This document shows, in pieces, positions 46,629-59,073 of a DNA stretch of 64,000 nt. The stretch lies in the NCBI RefSeq assembly GCF_040549485.1, contig NZ_JBEPTK010000011.1:121750-185749 (forward strand), read 5' to 3'. The notes below the pieces were generated by a model, which was given only the letters and a program-made list of their open reading frames with translations, searched no databases and was not told the origin of the DNA. The position numbers and the translations under genes are program-made. The stretch's first letter is position 1. Every line of letters starts with the position of its first letter. This DNA comes from Constrictibacter sp. MBR-5 (lineage in GTDB: Bacteria; Pseudomonadota; Alphaproteobacteria; JAJUGE01).

Positions 46629-47069
46629 ATCCGCAGCCTGCCGCGGCGCGTTCCGGATGCGCACCACCACGTCGATCCGCTCGATCTGCGTCCCCTCCGG
46701 CGCCGACGGGAGCGACGCCACCGTGACGCCGCCGCCGGGGATGTCGCGCAGTTCGCCGTGGTCGACGTGATAGAAGTGATGATGCGTGCCGGTGTTCGTG
46801 TCGAACCAGGACCGGCCCTGCGCCACGCTGATCTCGCGCAGCAGGCCCGCGCCGACGAACTGATGCAGCGTATTGTAGACGGTCGCCAGCGACACGCGCT
46901 TGCGCGCCGCCAGTGCGTCGGCGTGCAGCTGCTCGGCGGTGAAATGCCTGTCGCCGCCGCCGAAGAGCAGGTCGGCGAGCGCGATCCGCTGCTTCGTCGG
47001 CCGCAGACCGACCGCGCGCAGCCGGGCGGCCGCGTCGTTCATCCTGGTCGTGCTATCGGGGCGGGACAT
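46626..47069 (-). CDS. irr: Fur-family iron response regulator Irr
   Basis: 147 residues. The winged helix reads GLRPTKQRIALADLLFGGG and VSLATVYNTLHQFVGAGLLRE. THHHFYHVDHGELRDIP is the Irr form of the metal/heme region, unlike the NTAHHHHLID of the neighbouring Fur. Irr senses heme and represses iron-using genes at low iron in alphaproteobacteria. It is between the flavin oxidoreductase gene and fur, all on one strand. Confidence 0.88.
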   Translation of the reverse strand: MSRPDSTTRMNDAAARLRAVGLRPTKQRIALADLLFGGGDRHFTAEQLHADALAARKRVSLATVYNTLHQFVGAGLLREISVAQGRSWFDTNTGTHHHFYHVDHGELRDIPGGGVTVASLPSAPEGTQIERIDVVVRIRNAPRQAAD

Positions 47070-47182
47070 GCGTTTCAGCCACGGACTGTCATGGTTCGAC
47101 GGCGGCGGGAGGGCCGTCGGGCATGACTATAGACCTCATGCACCACCGTTGCCATGCCGCCGCTCGCCCGATAGCCGTCCCG

Positions 47183-48577
<1,395 letters not shown>

Positions 48578-48681
48578 TCCAGTCGTCGCTTCCCCGGTCT
48601 CTTTGATTCGCCGATGGACGGTCCACCCGCAAACAGTAGGGGGATATAAGTACGCGGGCGGAAAACGACCACCACCCGGGC

Positions 48682-49410
48682 TTAATCGAGGCCCGCCATC
48701 AGGCCGGGGTCGTCCGTGATGATGCTGTCGGCGCCCCAACGCCTCAGCCGCTCCGCGACCGGTCGTTCGTTGACCGTCCAGACCGCGACCGCATAGCCCG
48801 CCTCGCGCACCTGGGCGACCTGCTCTTCGGCGAGGTGGCGCCAGCCGAGATGCAGCGAGACGCAGTCCAGGTCCTTCGCCACCGTCCGCCAGTCCGCCGG
48901 CAGCCGGCTCGCGATCAGGCCACGCGGCCGGTCCGGTGCTGCCTCGCGCAGCGCCCACACCGTCTCGCGTGAAAAGCTCGAATAGACGAGCGGCCCCGCC
49001 CCCGCCGGCCATGCCGAATCGACGGCGCGCACGACCTGCTCGACCAGTGCCGCGGGTTCCTCGTCGTCGGACTTCAGTTCGACGTTCACGCCGATGCCGA
49101 GCGCGCGGATCTCGCGGAGCGCCTCCTCCAGGGAGGGGATGTTGGCTGTACCGGCGGCCGGAACGCCGGGTCCCGCCACCGCGATGGCGCTCAGCGTCTC
49201 GACGGTCATCGCGCGAACGGCGCCGGGACGTCCGGTCGTCCTGTCCAGCGTGGCGTCGTGGAAAACCACCAGCCCGTCGGCGGCGAGGCGGACGTCGAGT
49301 TCAACCCAGGCGGCGCCCGCGGCCGCACCCGCGCGAAATGCGGCGAGCGTGTTCTCGGGGGCCAGCAGCGCCGCGCCCCGATGTCCCACAATCAGCGGAA
49401 ACGAGATCAT
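48682..49410 (-). CDS. ugpQ: Glycerophosphodiester phosphodiesterase
   Basis: 242 residues. VGHRGAALLAPENTLAAFRAGAAAG, VELDVRLAADG and VFHDATLDRTTG hold the catalytic His pair and metal Glu/Asp. The end, VAVWTVNERPVAERLRRWGADSIITDDPGLM, is the family's C-terminal block. There is no signal peptide, so it is cytoplasmic, like UgpQ. It hydrolyses glycerophosphodiesters to G3P and alcohol. Confidence 0.93.
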   Translation of the reverse strand: MISFPLIVGHRGAALLAPENTLAAFRAGAAAGAAWVELDVRLAADGLVVFHDATLDRTTGRPGAVRAMTVETLSAIAVAGPGVPAAGTANIPSLEEALREIRALGIGVNVELKSDDEEPAALVEQVVRAVDSAWPAGAGPLVYSSFSRETVWALREAAPDRPRGLIASRLPADWRTVAKDLDCVSLHLGWRHLAEEQVAQVREAGYAVAVWTVNERPVAERLRRWGADSIITDDPGLMAGLD

Positions 49411-49436
49411 TCCACCCCTGGACCGGTTAGAGGTAC

Positions 49437-49465
49437 GGGGCGGCCGGCATCGTGCCGGCCGCCCC
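49437..49465 (-). terminator. Hairpin after pnp
   Basis: Perfect 13-bp GC arms (49437-49449 and 49453-49465) with a TCG/CGA loop, 16 bp past the pnp stop. No T-tract follows, so termination may need Rho or the hairpin may protect the mRNA end. Confidence 0.6.
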
Positions 49466-49480
49466 GCCGTTCACCTGGGT

Positions 49481-51601
49481 TCAGCCGGCGGGCTGCGCGT
49501 CCTGCAGATCGTCGCCGGTCTTCTGGTCCACCGCCTTCATCGACAGCTTCACCTTGCCGCGATCGTCGACGCCGAGGACCTTCACCTTCACCATGTCGCC
49601 GACATTGACGATGTCGCCGACCGCCTTCACCCGCTCGGGTGCCAGCTCGCTGATGTGGACGAGGCCGTCGCGGCTTCCGAGGAAGTTCACGAAGGCGCCG
49701 AAGTCCATGATCTTCACGACCTTGCCCGTGTAGATCACGCCGACTTCCGGCTCCGCCACGATCCCGCGGATCCAGTCGATCGCCTTCTTCGAGGCGGACT
49801 CCTCGATCGCCGCGATCTTGATCGTGCCGTCGTCCTCGATGTCGATCTTGGCGCCGGTCTGCTCGACGATCTCGCGGATCACCTTGCCGCCCGACCCGAT
49901 GACCTCACGGATCTTCTCGCGCGGGATCGTGATCGTCGTGATGCGCGGCGCGTTCGAGCTGACCTCGGTCCGGGCGCCCTCCAGCGCCTTCGCCATCTCG
50001 CCGAGGATGTGCATGCGCCCACCCTTCGCCTGGTCGAGCGCGACCTTCATGATCTCCTCGGTGATCGAGGTGATCTTGATGTCCATCTGCAGCGCGGTGA
50101 TGCCGTCGGCCGTACCGGCGACCTTGAAGTCCATGTCGCCGAGATGGTCCTCGTCGCCCAGGATGTCCGACAGGACGGCGAAGCGGTCGCCTTCCTTGAT
50201 CAGGCCCATCGCGATGCCGGCCACCGGTGCCTTCGTCGGCACGCCGGCATCCATCAGCGCCAGCGACGCGCCGCAGACGCTCGCCATCGACGACGAACCG
50301 TTCGACTCGGTGATCTCCGAGACGACGCGGACGGTGTAGGGGAACTTCTCCTTCTCCGGCATCAGCGGATGCACGGCCCGCCATGCGAGCTTGCCGTGGC
50401 CGATCTCACGCCGGCCCGGGGAGCCCATGCGGCCGGCCTCGCCGGTAGAATAGGGAGGGAAGTTGTAGTGCAGCAGGAAGTGCTCGCGGTAGCTGCCGGC
50501 GAGCGTGTCCATCAGCTGCTCGTCGTCGCCGGTGCCCAGCGTCGCCACGACCAGCGCCTGGGTCTCGCCGCGGGTGAAGAGGGCGCTGCCGTGCGCACGC
50601 GGCAGGACGCCGACCTCGGCGACGATCGGCCGGACCGTCTTGGTGTCGCGACCGTCGATGCGCTTGCCGGTGTCGAGGATCTGGCCGCGGACGATGTCGC
50701 GCTCCAGGCCCTTGAACAGGCCGGAGACCTGAGCGGCGGCGTTCGGATCGTCGGCGAAGGCGGCGACCGCCTCGTCCTTGGCGGCGGCGAGCGCCGTCTG
50801 GCGGTCCTGCTTCACCTGCAGGCTGTAGGCCTTCTGCAGCTTCTTGCCGGCGACGTCGCGCAGGCGCTTCTTCAGTTCGTCGATGCCGACGGCCTCGGTC
50901 GGAAGGTCCCACGGGTCCTTCGCGCATTCCTCGGCCATGTCGATGATCATGTTCAGCACCGGCTTGAAGCCGCGGTGGCCGAACATCACGGCTTCGAGCA
51001 TCTGGTCTTCCGAGAGTTCCTGCGCCTCGGACTCGACCATCAGCACGCCGTCGGCCGTGCCCGCAACCACCAGGTCGAGGGTGGTGCGCGGCATGTCGTC
51101 GAGAACCGGGTTGAGCACCAGTTCGCCGTCGATGCGGCCGACGCGGGCGCCGCCGATCGGGCCGAGGAACGGAATGCCGGACAGCGTCAGCGCCGCCGAG
51201 GTGCCGACCAGCGCGACGATGTCGGGGTCGTTCTCGAGGTCGTGGCTCAGGACCGTGCAGACGACCTGCGTCTCGTTGCGGAAGCCCTTGGCGAACAGCG
51301 GACGGATCGGCCGATCGATCAGGCGCGACGTCAGCGTCTCCTTCTCGGAGGGGCGCGCCTCGCGCTTGAAGAAGCCGCCGGGGATCCTGCCCGCAGCGAA
51401 GGTCTTCTCCTGGTAGTTGACCGTGAGCGGGAAGAAATCGATGCCGGGGCGCTGGGTCTTCGCGGCGGTCGCCGTGCAGAGCACGATCGTTTCGCCGTAG
51501 GTCGCGAGCACGGCCGCGTCCGCCTGGCGCGCGATGCGCCCCGTTTCGAGAACGAGCTTGCGCCCGCCCCACTCGATTTCCTTGCGTGTGATGTTGAACA
51601 T
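49481..51601 (-). CDS. pnp: Polyribonucleotide nucleotidyltransferase
   Basis: 706 residues. Two RNase PH domains ([21 protein letters not shown]; second core around [22 protein letters not shown]), then KH ([25 protein letters not shown]) and S1 ([34 protein letters not shown]) domains in the standard order. It degrades RNA 3' to 5' as part of the degradosome. Last gene of the rimP-to-pnp operon. Confidence 0.97.
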   Translation of the reverse strand: MFNITRKEIEWGGRKLVLETGRIARQADAAVLATYGETIVLCTATAAKTQRPGIDFFPLTVNYQEKTFAAGRIPGGFFKREARPSEKETLTSRLIDRPIRPLFAKGFRNETQVVCTVLSHDLENDPDIVALVGTSAALTLSGIPFLGPIGGARVGRIDGELVLNPVLDDMPRTTLDLVVAGTADGVLMVESEAQELSEDQMLEAVMFGHRGFKPVLNMIIDMAEECAKDPWDLPTEAVGIDELKKRLRDVAGKKLQKAYSLQVKQDRQTALAAAKDEAVAAFADDPNAAAQVSGLFKGLERDIVRGQILDTGKRIDGRDTKTVRPIVAEVGVLPRAHGSALFTRGETQALVVATLGTGDDEQLMDTLAGSYREHFLLHYNFPPYSTGEAGRMGSPGRREIGHGKLAWRAVHPLMPEKEKFPYTVRVVSEITESNGSSSMASVCGASLALMDAGVPTKAPVAGIAMGLIKEGDRFAVLSDILGDEDHLGDMDFKVAGTADGITALQMDIKITSITEEIMKVALDQAKGGRMHILGEMAKALEGARTEVSSNAPRITTITIPREKIREVIGSGGKVIREIVEQTGAKIDIEDDGTIKIAAIEESASKKAIDWIRGIVAEPEVGVIYTGKVVKIMDFGAFVNFLGSRDGLVHISELAPERVKAVGDIVNVGDMVKVKVLGVDDRGKVKLSMKAVDQKTGDDLQDAQPAG

Positions 51602-51800
51602 CGTAGATCGTGTCCTTTCGGGCGGAACCGGCGGCACTGTCACTTCCATGGCCGCGGTCGGAACGGACGGTTCCGCTTCACCTGTAAGTCGGGCTCCGGA
51701 TCGCTTCGCGACCCACGGCGGCCCCATTGCCGCCGGTGCGTCGGCCCGACGCACCCTGCTGCCCCGCCCTCACCGGTGCCCTCCTCGGACACGACGGTAT

Positions 51801-51860
51801 GGATCCCGCGGTTCTCGGCCGCGCGCGGCCGAGCCGGGCGGAGCGCCGCCCGCGGGATCC
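51801..51860 (-). promoter_or_regulatory. rpsO-pnp intergenic three-way RNA junction
   Basis: An outer 9-bp stem (51801-51809 with 51852-51860, GGATCCCGC/GCGGGATCC) encloses two hairpins: a 20-nt self-complementary arm at 51814-51833 and GGGCGG/CCGCCC at 51836-51851. It starts 12 bp after the rpsO stop and lies about 200 bp before pnp. In E. coli this interval has the rpsO terminator and the RNase III site of pnp autoregulation; the same role is inferred. Confidence 0.65.
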
Positions 51861-51872
51861 CCTGCCTTCTGC

Positions 51873-52142
51873 CTACCGCCGCAGGCCCAGTCGCTGGATC
51901 AGGTCCTCGTAGCGCTTCTGGTGGGAGCGCCGGACATAGTCCAGCAGGCTGCGCCGCTGGCCGACCATCATCAGCAGGCCACGACGGGAGTGAACGTCCT
52001 TCTTGTGCGTCTGAAGGTGCTCGGTCAGGTTGCGGATGCGCTCCGAGAGGATCGCCACCTGTACCTCTGGCGAACCGGTGTCGCCTTCCTTGGCACCGTA
52101 TTCCTTGATGAGTTCCTGCTTGCGCTCGGCCGTAATCGACAT
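51873..52142 (-). CDS. rpsO: 30S ribosomal protein S15
   Basis: 89 residues, the usual length. [36 protein letters not shown] and [26 protein letters not shown] are the conserved S15 blocks. It binds 16S rRNA at the central domain. It starts 15 bp after the truB stop. Confidence 0.98.
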   Translation of the reverse strand: MSITAERKQELIKEYGAKEGDTGSPEVQVAILSERIRNLTEHLQTHKKDVHSRRGLLMMVGQRRSLLDYVRRSHQKRYEDLIQRLGLRR

Positions 52143-52157
52143 CGGGTGCTCCTTTTC

Positions 52158-53090
52158 CTAGGGGTTGATGACCCGCACCGGCTGGACCCGGCCGCCCTCG
52201 AAGCGGGCGAGCGCGACGGTGATGCCGTCGCTGGTCGCCCGCACCGTGGCGCCGTCGGCGAGATCGCCGATTCGGCCGAGGTCCGTGGTACGGAAAAGCG
52301 GCACAGACTGCCCCTGGCGCAGACTGGCCGCTTCGCTTCCGGAGACGGCCAGCGCCGGGATGTCGGCCAGCGCGGTCTCAACCGGAAGAAGGTGCTCGCA
52401 ATCGGGCGCAATATGCCCGAGTGCCTCGAGGGACGCCAGCGGGATCGCGCCGGCTTCCGTGAAGGGCCCGACGCGCGTACGGCGCAGGGCGGCGATGTGT
52501 CCGACGGTGCCGACGGCCTGCGCCAGGTCGCGCGCGAGGCTGCGCATATAGGCGCCCTTGCCGCAGGCGACGTCGAAGTCGGCATGGTCGTCGTCGACCA
52601 TTTCGATCAGCCGGAAGTCGTGGATCTCGATGGGGCGCGCCTGCAGTTCCACCGCGCGCTGCTCGCGCGCCAGATTGTAGGACCGCTGGCCCTCGACCTT
52701 GATGGCGGAGTAGATCGGCGGGACCTGCTGGATGGTGCCGATGAACTGCGGCAGCGCCGCCTCGATCTGCGCCGCGGTCGGCCGGACGTCGCTCGTCGCG
52801 ATGATCTCGCCCTCGGCGTCGTCGGTGTCGCGCGCCTCGCCCCAGCGCAGCCGGAAGCGATAGGCCTTCTCGCCGTCCATCGCATAGGACACGGTCTTGG
52901 TCGCGTCGCCCAATGCCAGCGGCAGCACGCCGGTCGCCAGCGGATCGAGCGTGCCGCCGTGCCCTGTCTTCGCGTCGTCCGCCAGCCGCCTGACGCGGTT
53001 GCAGACCGTGGTCGAGGTGATGCCGCTCGGCTTGTCGACGATGATCCAGCCCGATATCGACGGGCCCTTGGCGCGCCTACGCCGACCCAT
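52158..53090 (-). CDS. truB: tRNA pseudouridine-55 synthase
   Basis: 310 residues from the ATG at 53090. GWIIVDKPSGITSTTVCNRVRR and GHGGTLDPLATGVLPLALG hold motif I and the catalytic Asp (GTLDP). VPPIYSAIKVEGQRSYNLARE and SGKGAYMRSLARDL-like CGKGAYMRSLARDLAQA follow, and a C-terminal PUA-like part ends the chain. The start overlaps the rbfA end. Confidence 0.96.
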   Translation of the reverse strand: MGRRRRAKGPSISGWIIVDKPSGITSTTVCNRVRRLADDAKTGHGGTLDPLATGVLPLALGDATKTVSYAMDGEKAYRFRLRWGEARDTDDAEGEIIATSDVRPTAAQIEAALPQFIGTIQQVPPIYSAIKVEGQRSYNLAREQRAVELQARPIEIHDFRLIEMVDDDHADFDVACGKGAYMRSLARDLAQAVGTVGHIAALRRTRVGPFTEAGAIPLASLEALGHIAPDCEHLLPVETALADIPALAVSGSEAASLRQGQSVPLFRTTDLGRIGDLADGATVRATSDGITVALARFEGGRVQPVRVINP

Positions 53091-53511
53091 CGTCGCCTCC
53101 CGCATCGCCGCCGCCGATGGCGCGATCACGCTCGCGCGCATCGCGGATCAGCGCCTCGACGCGCTCCGCCTCCTCGAACGAGGTGTCGGGCTCGAAGCGC
53201 AGTTCGGGCACGAAGCGCGCCTCGACCGTCTTGGCGATCTGCGCGCGGAAGAAGCCACGCGCCCGCTTCAGGGCCGCGATGGTCTGGTCCATGTTCTCGC
53301 CGCCCAGCGGCGTCACGAAGGCTGTCGCGTTGCGCAGGTCGGGGCTGACGCGCACCTGCGTCACGGTGATGGCGGCGTCGCGCAGGTCGGGGTCGTGGGC
53401 GTCGCCGCGGGCCAGGATTTCCGCCAGCGCGTGGCGCAGTTCCTCGCCCATGCGCAACTGCCTCTGGCTCCGGCTGTCGGCCGGAGCATGGTCGCGATGT
53501 CGCGATTTCAT
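53077..53511 (-). CDS. rbfA: Ribosome-binding factor A
   Basis: 144 residues. SQRQLRMGEELRHALAEILARG and ITVTQVRVSPDLRNATAFVTPLGG are the KH-type fold of RbfA; LRFEPDTSFEEAERVEALI is the C-terminal block. It matures the 5' end of 16S rRNA. A strong hairpin precedes it, so readthrough or a separate promoter is needed. Confidence 0.95.
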   Translation of the reverse strand: MKSRHRDHAPADSRSQRQLRMGEELRHALAEILARGDAHDPDLRDAAITVTQVRVSPDLRNATAFVTPLGGENMDQTIAALKRARGFFRAQIAKTVEARFVPELRFEPDTSFEEAERVEALIRDARERDRAIGGGDAGGDDGSA

Positions 53512-53555
53512 CTCTTGTCTTCTCAAATCTCTCGCACGGTGGTCTGCAACGGAAA

Positions 53556-53594
53556 GCGCCGGTGCCGCCCGCACGCGGCGGGCGGCACCGGCGC
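53556..53594 (-). terminator. Strong hairpin between infB and rbfA
   Basis: Perfect 17-bp arms (53556-53572, 53578-53594) with a 5-base loop, about 10 bp after the infB stop; on the minus strand it is followed by TTTCC. It may be a partial terminator or a processing site that sets rbfA level. Confidence 0.6.
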
Positions 53595-53602
53595 GAACCG
53601 GA

Positions 53603-56239
53603 TCAGATCGTCCGCGCGACCTCGATCGTCTCGAAGCACTCGATGACGTCGTTCTGCTGGATGTCCTGGTAGTTCTCGAAGGACATGCCGCACTCGAAGC
53701 CCTCGCGAACCTCGCGGACGTCGTCCTTGAAGCGCCGCAGGGTGGCCAGCTTGCCCTCGTGGATGACACGGTCGTCGCGCAGCAGGCGGACGCCCGCACC
53801 GCGCTTGACGATGCCGTCGACGACGCGGCAACCGGCGACCTTGCCGATCTTCGTGACGTCGAACACCTCGCGGATCTCGGCGTGGCCGATGATGTTCTCG
53901 CGCAGCGCCGGGGCGAGCAGCCCGGACATCGCCGCCCGCATGTCGTCGATCAGCTCGTAGATGATCGAATAGTAGCGGATGTCGATGCCGTCGCGCTGGG
54001 CGACTTCGCGCGCCTGCTTGTTGGCGCGGACGTTGAAGCCGATGATGAAGGCCGAGGATGCACCGGCCAGCGTCACGTCCGACTCGTTGATGCCGCCGAC
54101 GCCGGCGTGCAGCACGCGCACCCGCACCTCGTCGGTGCCGAGCTTCTCCAGGGCGGCGACGATCGCCTCCTGCGAGCCCTGCACGTCCGACTTGATGACG
54201 ATCGGGACTTCCTGGGCCTCGCCGTCGCGCATCCGCGTGAACAGCTGCTCCAGCGTGCCGCGCGGCGTCGCCGCCGTACGCTTGTCGCGCTCCTTCGTCT
54301 GGCGGAACTCGGTGATCTCGCGCGCCCGGGCCTCGCTGTCGACGACGACGAACTCGTCGCCGGCGAGCGGCGTGCCCGTCAGGCCGAGGATCTCGACCGG
54401 CACCGACGGGCCGGCGCTCTTCACCTGCTTGCCGTGCTCGTCGATCAGGGCGCGCACGCGGCCCCACTCGGCGCCGGCGACGACGATGTCGCCGACGTTC
54501 AGCGTGCCGCGCATGACCAGGACGGTCGCGACCGTGCCGCGGCCACGGTCGAGCTGCGCCTCGACCACCGCACCGTCCGCCGGACGATCGGGGTTGGCCT
54601 TCAGCTCGAGCAGTTCCGCCTGGAGCAGGATCGCCTCCAGCAGCGTGTCCAGCCCGATCTTCTGGATCGCGGAGACCGGGATCATCTGGATGTCGCCGCC
54701 CATGTCCTCGGCGACGAGGCTGTGCTGCAGCAGGTCGGTCTTCACCCGGTTCGGGTCGACGCCCTGCTTGTCCACCTTGTTGATGGCCACGATGATCGGC
54801 ACGCCGGCCGCCTTGGCGTGGTTGATCGCCTCGATCGTCTGCGGCTGCACGCTGTCGTCCGCGGCGACCACCAGCACGACGATGTCGGTGACCTTGGCAC
54901 CGCGTGCCCGCATCGCCGAGAAGGCCTCGTGGCCCGGCGTGTCGAGGAAGCTGATCTTGTCGCCCGACGGCAGCTCGACCTGATAGGCGCCGATATGCTG
55001 CGTGATGCCGCCCGCCTCGCGCGCCGCCACGTCGGTCTGGCGCAGGGCGTCCAGCAGCGACGTCTTGCCGTGGTCGACGTGTCCCATGATCGTCACGACC
55101 GGGGGACGCGGCTGCATGTCCGTATCCTCGTCTTCGACGCCCGTCAGTCCGATCTCCACGTCTGCGGCCGCGACGCGGCGGATGCGATGGCCGAATTCGG
55201 TCACGACCAGCTCGGCCGTGTCCGCGTCGATCACCGAGCTGATGGACGCCATGACGCCCATCTTCATCAGCGACCGGACGACGTCGACGCCGCGCTCGGC
55301 CATGCGGTTCGCCAGTTCCTGGACCGTGATGGTCTCGGGCACGACGACGTCGCGATAGATCTTCTGCGGCTGGCCGCCGGATTCGCGCATCCGCTGGCGT
55401 TCCCGCTCACGGGCACGCCGCACCGAGGCGAGACTGCGGACCCGCTCCTGGCCCTCTTCGGCGCCGAGCGCCTGGGTGATCGTCAGCTTGCCGGACCGGC
55501 GGCGCGGCTCGGAGGTCCGCTTCGGCGTCGGCACGGGCTTGCGCGCCTCCAGCTTGCGGCGGCTGCGCGATGCCTCGGACTCTTCCTCCGCGGCCGGGGC
55601 GACGGCGCCGGTGCGCTCGGCACGCGCTGCGGCGACCCGCTCGGTGGCGGGGCGACGTGCGGTCTCCTCGGCCTTGCGCTTGTCCTCTTCCGCCTTGCGG
55701 GCGGCTTCCTCGGCCTCGATGCGCGAGATCTCGGCGTCGCGGCGCAGGGCTTCCGCTTCCGCCTTGCGCGCTTCCTCGGCCTCGGCGTCACGCAGCGCCT
55801 GGAGCTCGCGCTCGGCCTGCAGCTGCGCCAGCTCTTCCGGCGTCAGGATGCGCTCGGGCTCCGGCTCGGGCTCGGGTGCCGGCGGCGGCACGGGCGCGGC
55901 GGCCGTCTCGACCGGCTCGGGCTCGGCCGCGGGCGGCCGCGGCGGGGCCAGTGCCTCCTCGCGCTGGCGGGCCTGGAGGGCGCGCTGGCGGGCCTGGCGC
56001 TCCTGCTCGCTGAGGCCGCGCACCATCCGGTCGGCGGCCAGGCCGGCGTCGCCGCCGGCACTCTTGCCGGTCGGGTCGGGCGAGAAGGTGCGCTTGCGCT
56101 TCACCTCGACGGTCACGGTCTTCGAGCGCCCATGGCTGAAGCTCTGCCGGACCTTGCCCGTCTCGACCGTCTTCTTCAGCTCGAGCTTGCCCGGCCGGAG
56201 GCTAAGCTTCGTCGGTTCGCGCTCGGTCGTGTCCGTCAT
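53603..56239 (-). CDS. infB: Translation initiation factor IF-2
   Basis: 878 residues. A long N-terminal region (about 1-330) is rich in Glu, Ala, Arg and Pro, with the alphaproteobacterial RKRTFSP-type start. The GTPase core has G1 [15 protein letters not shown]2 [11 protein letters not shown]3 DTPGHEAF, G4 NKVDK. IF-2 domains 2-3 and the C-terminal fMet-tRNA domain end in [17 protein letters not shown]. It starts 7 bp after rnpM. Confidence 0.97.
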   Translation of the reverse strand: MTDTTEREPTKLSLRPGKLELKKTVETGKVRQSFSHGRSKTVTVEVKRKRTFSPDPTGKSAGGDAGLAADRMVRGLSEQERQARQRALQARQREEALAPPRPPAAEPEPVETAAAPVPPPAPEPEPEPERILTPEELAQLQAERELQALRDAEAEEARKAEAEALRRDAEISRIEAEEAARKAEEDKRKAEETARRPATERVAAARAERTGAVAPAAEEESEASRSRRKLEARKPVPTPKRTSEPRRRSGKLTITQALGAEEGQERVRSLASVRRARERERQRMRESGGQPQKIYRDVVVPETITVQELANRMAERGVDVVRSLMKMGVMASISSVIDADTAELVVTEFGHRIRRVAAADVEIGLTGVEDEDTDMQPRPPVVTIMGHVDHGKTSLLDALRQTDVAAREAGGITQHIGAYQVELPSGDKISFLDTPGHEAFSAMRARGAKVTDIVVLVVAADDSVQPQTIEAINHAKAAGVPIIVAINKVDKQGVDPNRVKTDLLQHSLVAEDMGGDIQMIPVSAIQKIGLDTLLEAILLQAELLELKANPDRPADGAVVEAQLDRGRGTVATVLVMRGTLNVGDIVVAGAEWGRVRALIDEHGKQVKSAGPSVPVEILGLTGTPLAGDEFVVVDSEARAREITEFRQTKERDKRTAATPRGTLEQLFTRMRDGEAQEVPIVIKSDVQGSQEAIVAALEKLGTDEVRVRVLHAGVGGINESDVTLAGASSAFIIGFNVRANKQAREVAQRDGIDIRYYSIIYELIDDMRAAMSGLLAPALRENIIGHAEIREVFDVTKIGKVAGCRVVDGIVKRGAGVRLLRDDRVIHEGKLATLRRFKDDVREVREGFECGMSFENYQDIQQNDVIECFETIEVARTI

Positions 56240-56246
56240 GATCCCT

Positions 56247-56888
56247 CTACTTCCCCTCGCTATCCCGCCGGAAACCGGCGAGACGGCGCATCTCGTCGTG
56301 CAGCCGCCGTGCGAACCCGCCTGCCGCCAATGCGACATGCACGGCCCTGTCGCGGCCGAAAGCGGCACCGAGTTCCTCGGCCGTCAGACAGCAGAGCACC
56401 GGCGTCGCGCGTGCGGCGCCGGTCACCTTGCCGCGTCCGTCGGCCGACCCGTCGGCGGCCTCGATCAACAACCCGGCGCGGTCCCTGGCGATCCAGTCCC
56501 GCACCTTCTCGTAGCCGCTGACCGCCTGCCCCGCGCGACGCGCGAGACCTAGCAGTTCGATGCACCTGCGCGCCAGCATGGACTCGACGCGGAGCGTCAA
56601 ATCCTCCGGCACGCGGGCCGCGACCTTGGCCGACCGGGCGAACATGTTCGCCTTGCAGGCCTTCTCCAGCGCCTCGCGGCGCGCCGACACCCATACGCCG
56701 CGACCCGGCAGCGTACCGGCGAGGTCGGGCACGACCGTTCCGTCGGGCCCGATCACGAAGCGCAGCAGTTCCGCCTTGGGGCGGACCGCACGCGTGACGA
56801 CGCAGCGCCTGACGGTCGCCTTGCGATCGTCCGGCTCGGTCTCCGGCCCACGCGTGGCCGGCGTCTCGATCGCCGCGTCAGTCTGCAC
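56247..56888 (-). CDS. rnpM: YlxR (RnpM) domain fused to L7Ae-like domain
   Basis: 213 residues. The N-terminal YlxR/DUF448 part has [24 protein letters not shown] and [25 protein letters not shown]. The second half (about 100-213) resembles a ribosomal L7Ae fold ([25 protein letters not shown]). The fusion is usual in alphaproteobacteria. It overlaps nusA by 11 bp. YlxR/RnpM modulates RNase P in Bacillus; its role here is inferred. Confidence 0.9.
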   Translation of the reverse strand: MQTDAAIETPATRGPETEPDDRKATVRRCVVTRAVRPKAELLRFVIGPDGTVVPDLAGTLPGRGVWVSARREALEKACKANMFARSAKVAARVPEDLTLRVESMLARRCIELLGLARRAGQAVSGYEKVRDWIARDRAGLLIEAADGSADGRGKVTGAARATPVLCCLTAEELGAAFGRDRAVHVALAAGGFARRLHDEMRRLAGFRRDSEGK

Positions 56889-58518
56889 TCGCTGCTTTGT
56901 CCTCGCTCGCCTGTTCGCCCGTACCGTCTTCGGCGGCTTCTTCGTCCGTGAACCAGTGCGCGCGGGCGCGCATGATCATCTCGTTCGCCTCGTCGGCGTC
57001 CAGCGGGCTCGACGCCAGCACCTTCTCCAGGCGCTCCTCGTCCAGTTCCGCGATGGCGTCCAGGCTCTTCACCTCGGCACCCGGGCTGACGATGTAGCGC
57101 AGCTCGGACGCCGACAGGTCGGCCAGGTCGTCCAGCGTCGTCACACCGCTCTCTCCCAGCGCCACCACCATGACCGGCGTCAGGCCCTCGAAGTCGGCGA
57201 GGTCGTCGGCGATGCCGAGTTCCGCCCGGCGCGTGGCCAGACGCTCCGCCTCGCGATTGAGCGCCTCCTGCGCCCGGCGCCGCAGTTCCTCGGCCAGGTC
57301 GTCGTCGAAACCCTCGATCGACAGCAGTTCCTCGGCCGGCACGTAGGCGATCTCCTCGACCGAGGAGAAGCCCTCCGCTACCAGCAGATGGGCGATGACC
57401 TCGTCCACGTCCAGCGCTTCGATGAAGCTCTGCGACCGCAGGCGCATCTCTTCCTGGCGCCGCTCGGACTCTTCGGCCTCGGTCATGATGTCGATCGACC
57501 AGCCGGTGAGCTGCGTCGCGAGGCGCACGTTCTGGCCGCGGCGGCCGATGGCGAGGCTCAGCTGGTCGTCCGGCACCACCACGTCGATGCGGTGGTCGTC
57601 CTCGTCGATGACGACCTTGGCGACTTCCGCCGGGGCGAGCGCGTTGACGACGAAGGTCGCCGGGTCCTCGGACCAGGGGATGATGTCGATCTTCTCGCCC
57701 TGCAGCTCGGCGACGACGGCCTGGACGCGGCTGCCGCGCATGCCGACGCAGGCGCCGACCGGATCGATGCCCGAATCGCGGCTGATGACCGCGATCTTCG
57801 AGCGGCTGCCCGGGTCGCGCGCGGCGGCCTTGATCTCGATGATGCCGTCGTAGATCTCCGGCACCTCCTGGGCGAACAGCTTGGCCAGGAAGGTCGGCTG
57901 GGCGCGCGTCAGGAAGATCTGCGGGCCGCGGGCCTCCTCGCGCACGTCGAAGATCACGGCGCGGACGCGGTCGTTGCGGCGATAATGCTCGCGCGGCAGC
58001 ATCTCGTCCTTGCGCAGCACCGCCTCGGCGCGGCCCAGGTCGACGATGACGTTGCCGAACTCGTGGCGCTTGACCAGGCCGTTGACGATCTCGCCGACGC
58101 GGTCCTTGTACTCGCGATACTGGCGCAGGCGCTCGGCGTCGCGGACCTTCTGGACGATGACCTGCTTGGCGGTCTGGGCGGCGATCCGGCCGAAGTCGAT
58201 CGGCGGCAGTTCGTCGACCAGGAACTCGCCGGTCTGCGCGTCGGGCTTGAAGCGGCGCGCGGCGGCCAGCGGCAGCTGCGTCGTCTCGTTCTCCACGGCC
58301 TCGGCGTTCTCGACGACCTCGCGGAAGCGGGCGAGGTGGACCTCGCCGGTGCGCCGGTTGATCTCGGCCCGGATGTCGTGCTCGTGGCCGTATTTCGACC
58401 GGCCGGCCTTCTGGATGGCCTGCTCCATGGCTTCCAGCACTTCGTCGCGGTCGATGCCCTTTTCGCGGGCGACCGCGTCGGCGACTTGGATCAGCTCCGG
58501 TCCGAGCATTTGCAGCAT
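56878..58518 (-). CDS. nusA: Transcription termination/antitermination factor NusA
   Basis: 546 residues. An N-terminal RNA polymerase-binding part, S1 ([32 protein letters not shown]), KH1 and KH2 ([42 protein letters not shown]) and two C-terminal helix-hairpin repeats with an acidic tail are seen. It starts one base after the rimP stop. Confidence 0.97.
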   Translation of the reverse strand: MLQMLGPELIQVADAVAREKGIDRDEVLEAMEQAIQKAGRSKYGHEHDIRAEINRRTGEVHLARFREVVENAEAVENETTQLPLAAARRFKPDAQTGEFLVDELPPIDFGRIAAQTAKQVIVQKVRDAERLRQYREYKDRVGEIVNGLVKRHEFGNVIVDLGRAEAVLRKDEMLPREHYRRNDRVRAVIFDVREEARGPQIFLTRAQPTFLAKLFAQEVPEIYDGIIEIKAAARDPGSRSKIAVISRDSGIDPVGACVGMRGSRVQAVVAELQGEKIDIIPWSEDPATFVVNALAPAEVAKVVIDEDDHRIDVVVPDDQLSLAIGRRGQNVRLATQLTGWSIDIMTEAEESERRQEEMRLRSQSFIEALDVDEVIAHLLVAEGFSSVEEIAYVPAEELLSIEGFDDDLAEELRRRAQEALNREAERLATRRAELGIADDLADFEGLTPVMVVALGESGVTTLDDLADLSASELRYIVSPGAEVKSLDAIAELDEERLEKVLASSPLDADEANEMIMRARAHWFTDEEAAEDGTGEQASEDKAASAD

Positions 58519-58519
58519 G

Positions 58520-59023
58520 TCAGTGTTGTCCTTTCTCGGCGGCCGCCAGCAGTTCGTCCGTCAGGACCAGCTTGGCGCGCCGGATGTCCCCGAACGGCAC
58601 GCGGACCTCTTCGGCACCCACGGCCATCCGCACGATCTCGCCCTCGGTCCCCCGCTCGACTCCAGCGATGCGGCCCTGCAGGCGCTTGCGGCCGCTCTCC
58701 AGCGGCCTCTCCAGGTCGATCCGCGCCTCGAAGCCGGCGAAGCGCTCATAGTCGCCCGGCCGGGTCAGCGGTCGGTCGATGCCCGGCGACGAGACCTCCA
58801 GCAGGTAGGCCCCGCCGATCGGGTCGTGTTCGTCGAGCAGTTCGGAGACGGCGCGGCTGACCGACGCACAGTCGTCGACGGTGAGGGCACGCCCCTCCGT
58901 CGGCTCGATCATGATCTGCAGGGTCGGCCTGGATTTGCCGAGCATCGTCACCCTGACGACGTCGTACCCCATGGTCCGGATCACCGGTTCGATCAGCGCC
59001 GTTGTGCGCGCGATTTCAGTCAT
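58520..59023 (-). CDS. rimP: Ribosome maturation factor RimP
   Basis: 167 residues. LIEPVIRTMGYDVVRVTMLGKSRPTLQIMIEP, CASVSRAVSELLDEHDPI and YLLEVSSPGIDRPLTRPGDYERF are the diagnostic blocks. It aids 30S assembly and heads the rimP-nusA-rnpM-infB-rbfA-truB-rpsO-pnp operon. Confidence 0.96.
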   Translation of the reverse strand: MTEIARTTALIEPVIRTMGYDVVRVTMLGKSRPTLQIMIEPTEGRALTVDDCASVSRAVSELLDEHDPIGGAYLLEVSSPGIDRPLTRPGDYERFAGFEARIDLERPLESGRKRLQGRIAGVERGTEGEIVRMAVGAEEVRVPFGDIRRAKLVLTDELLAAAEKGQH

Positions 59024-59073
59024 GGCCGATTAGCCGCATGGACGCGTGTCGTCCGCCCCGATCTGGTCGCTAC

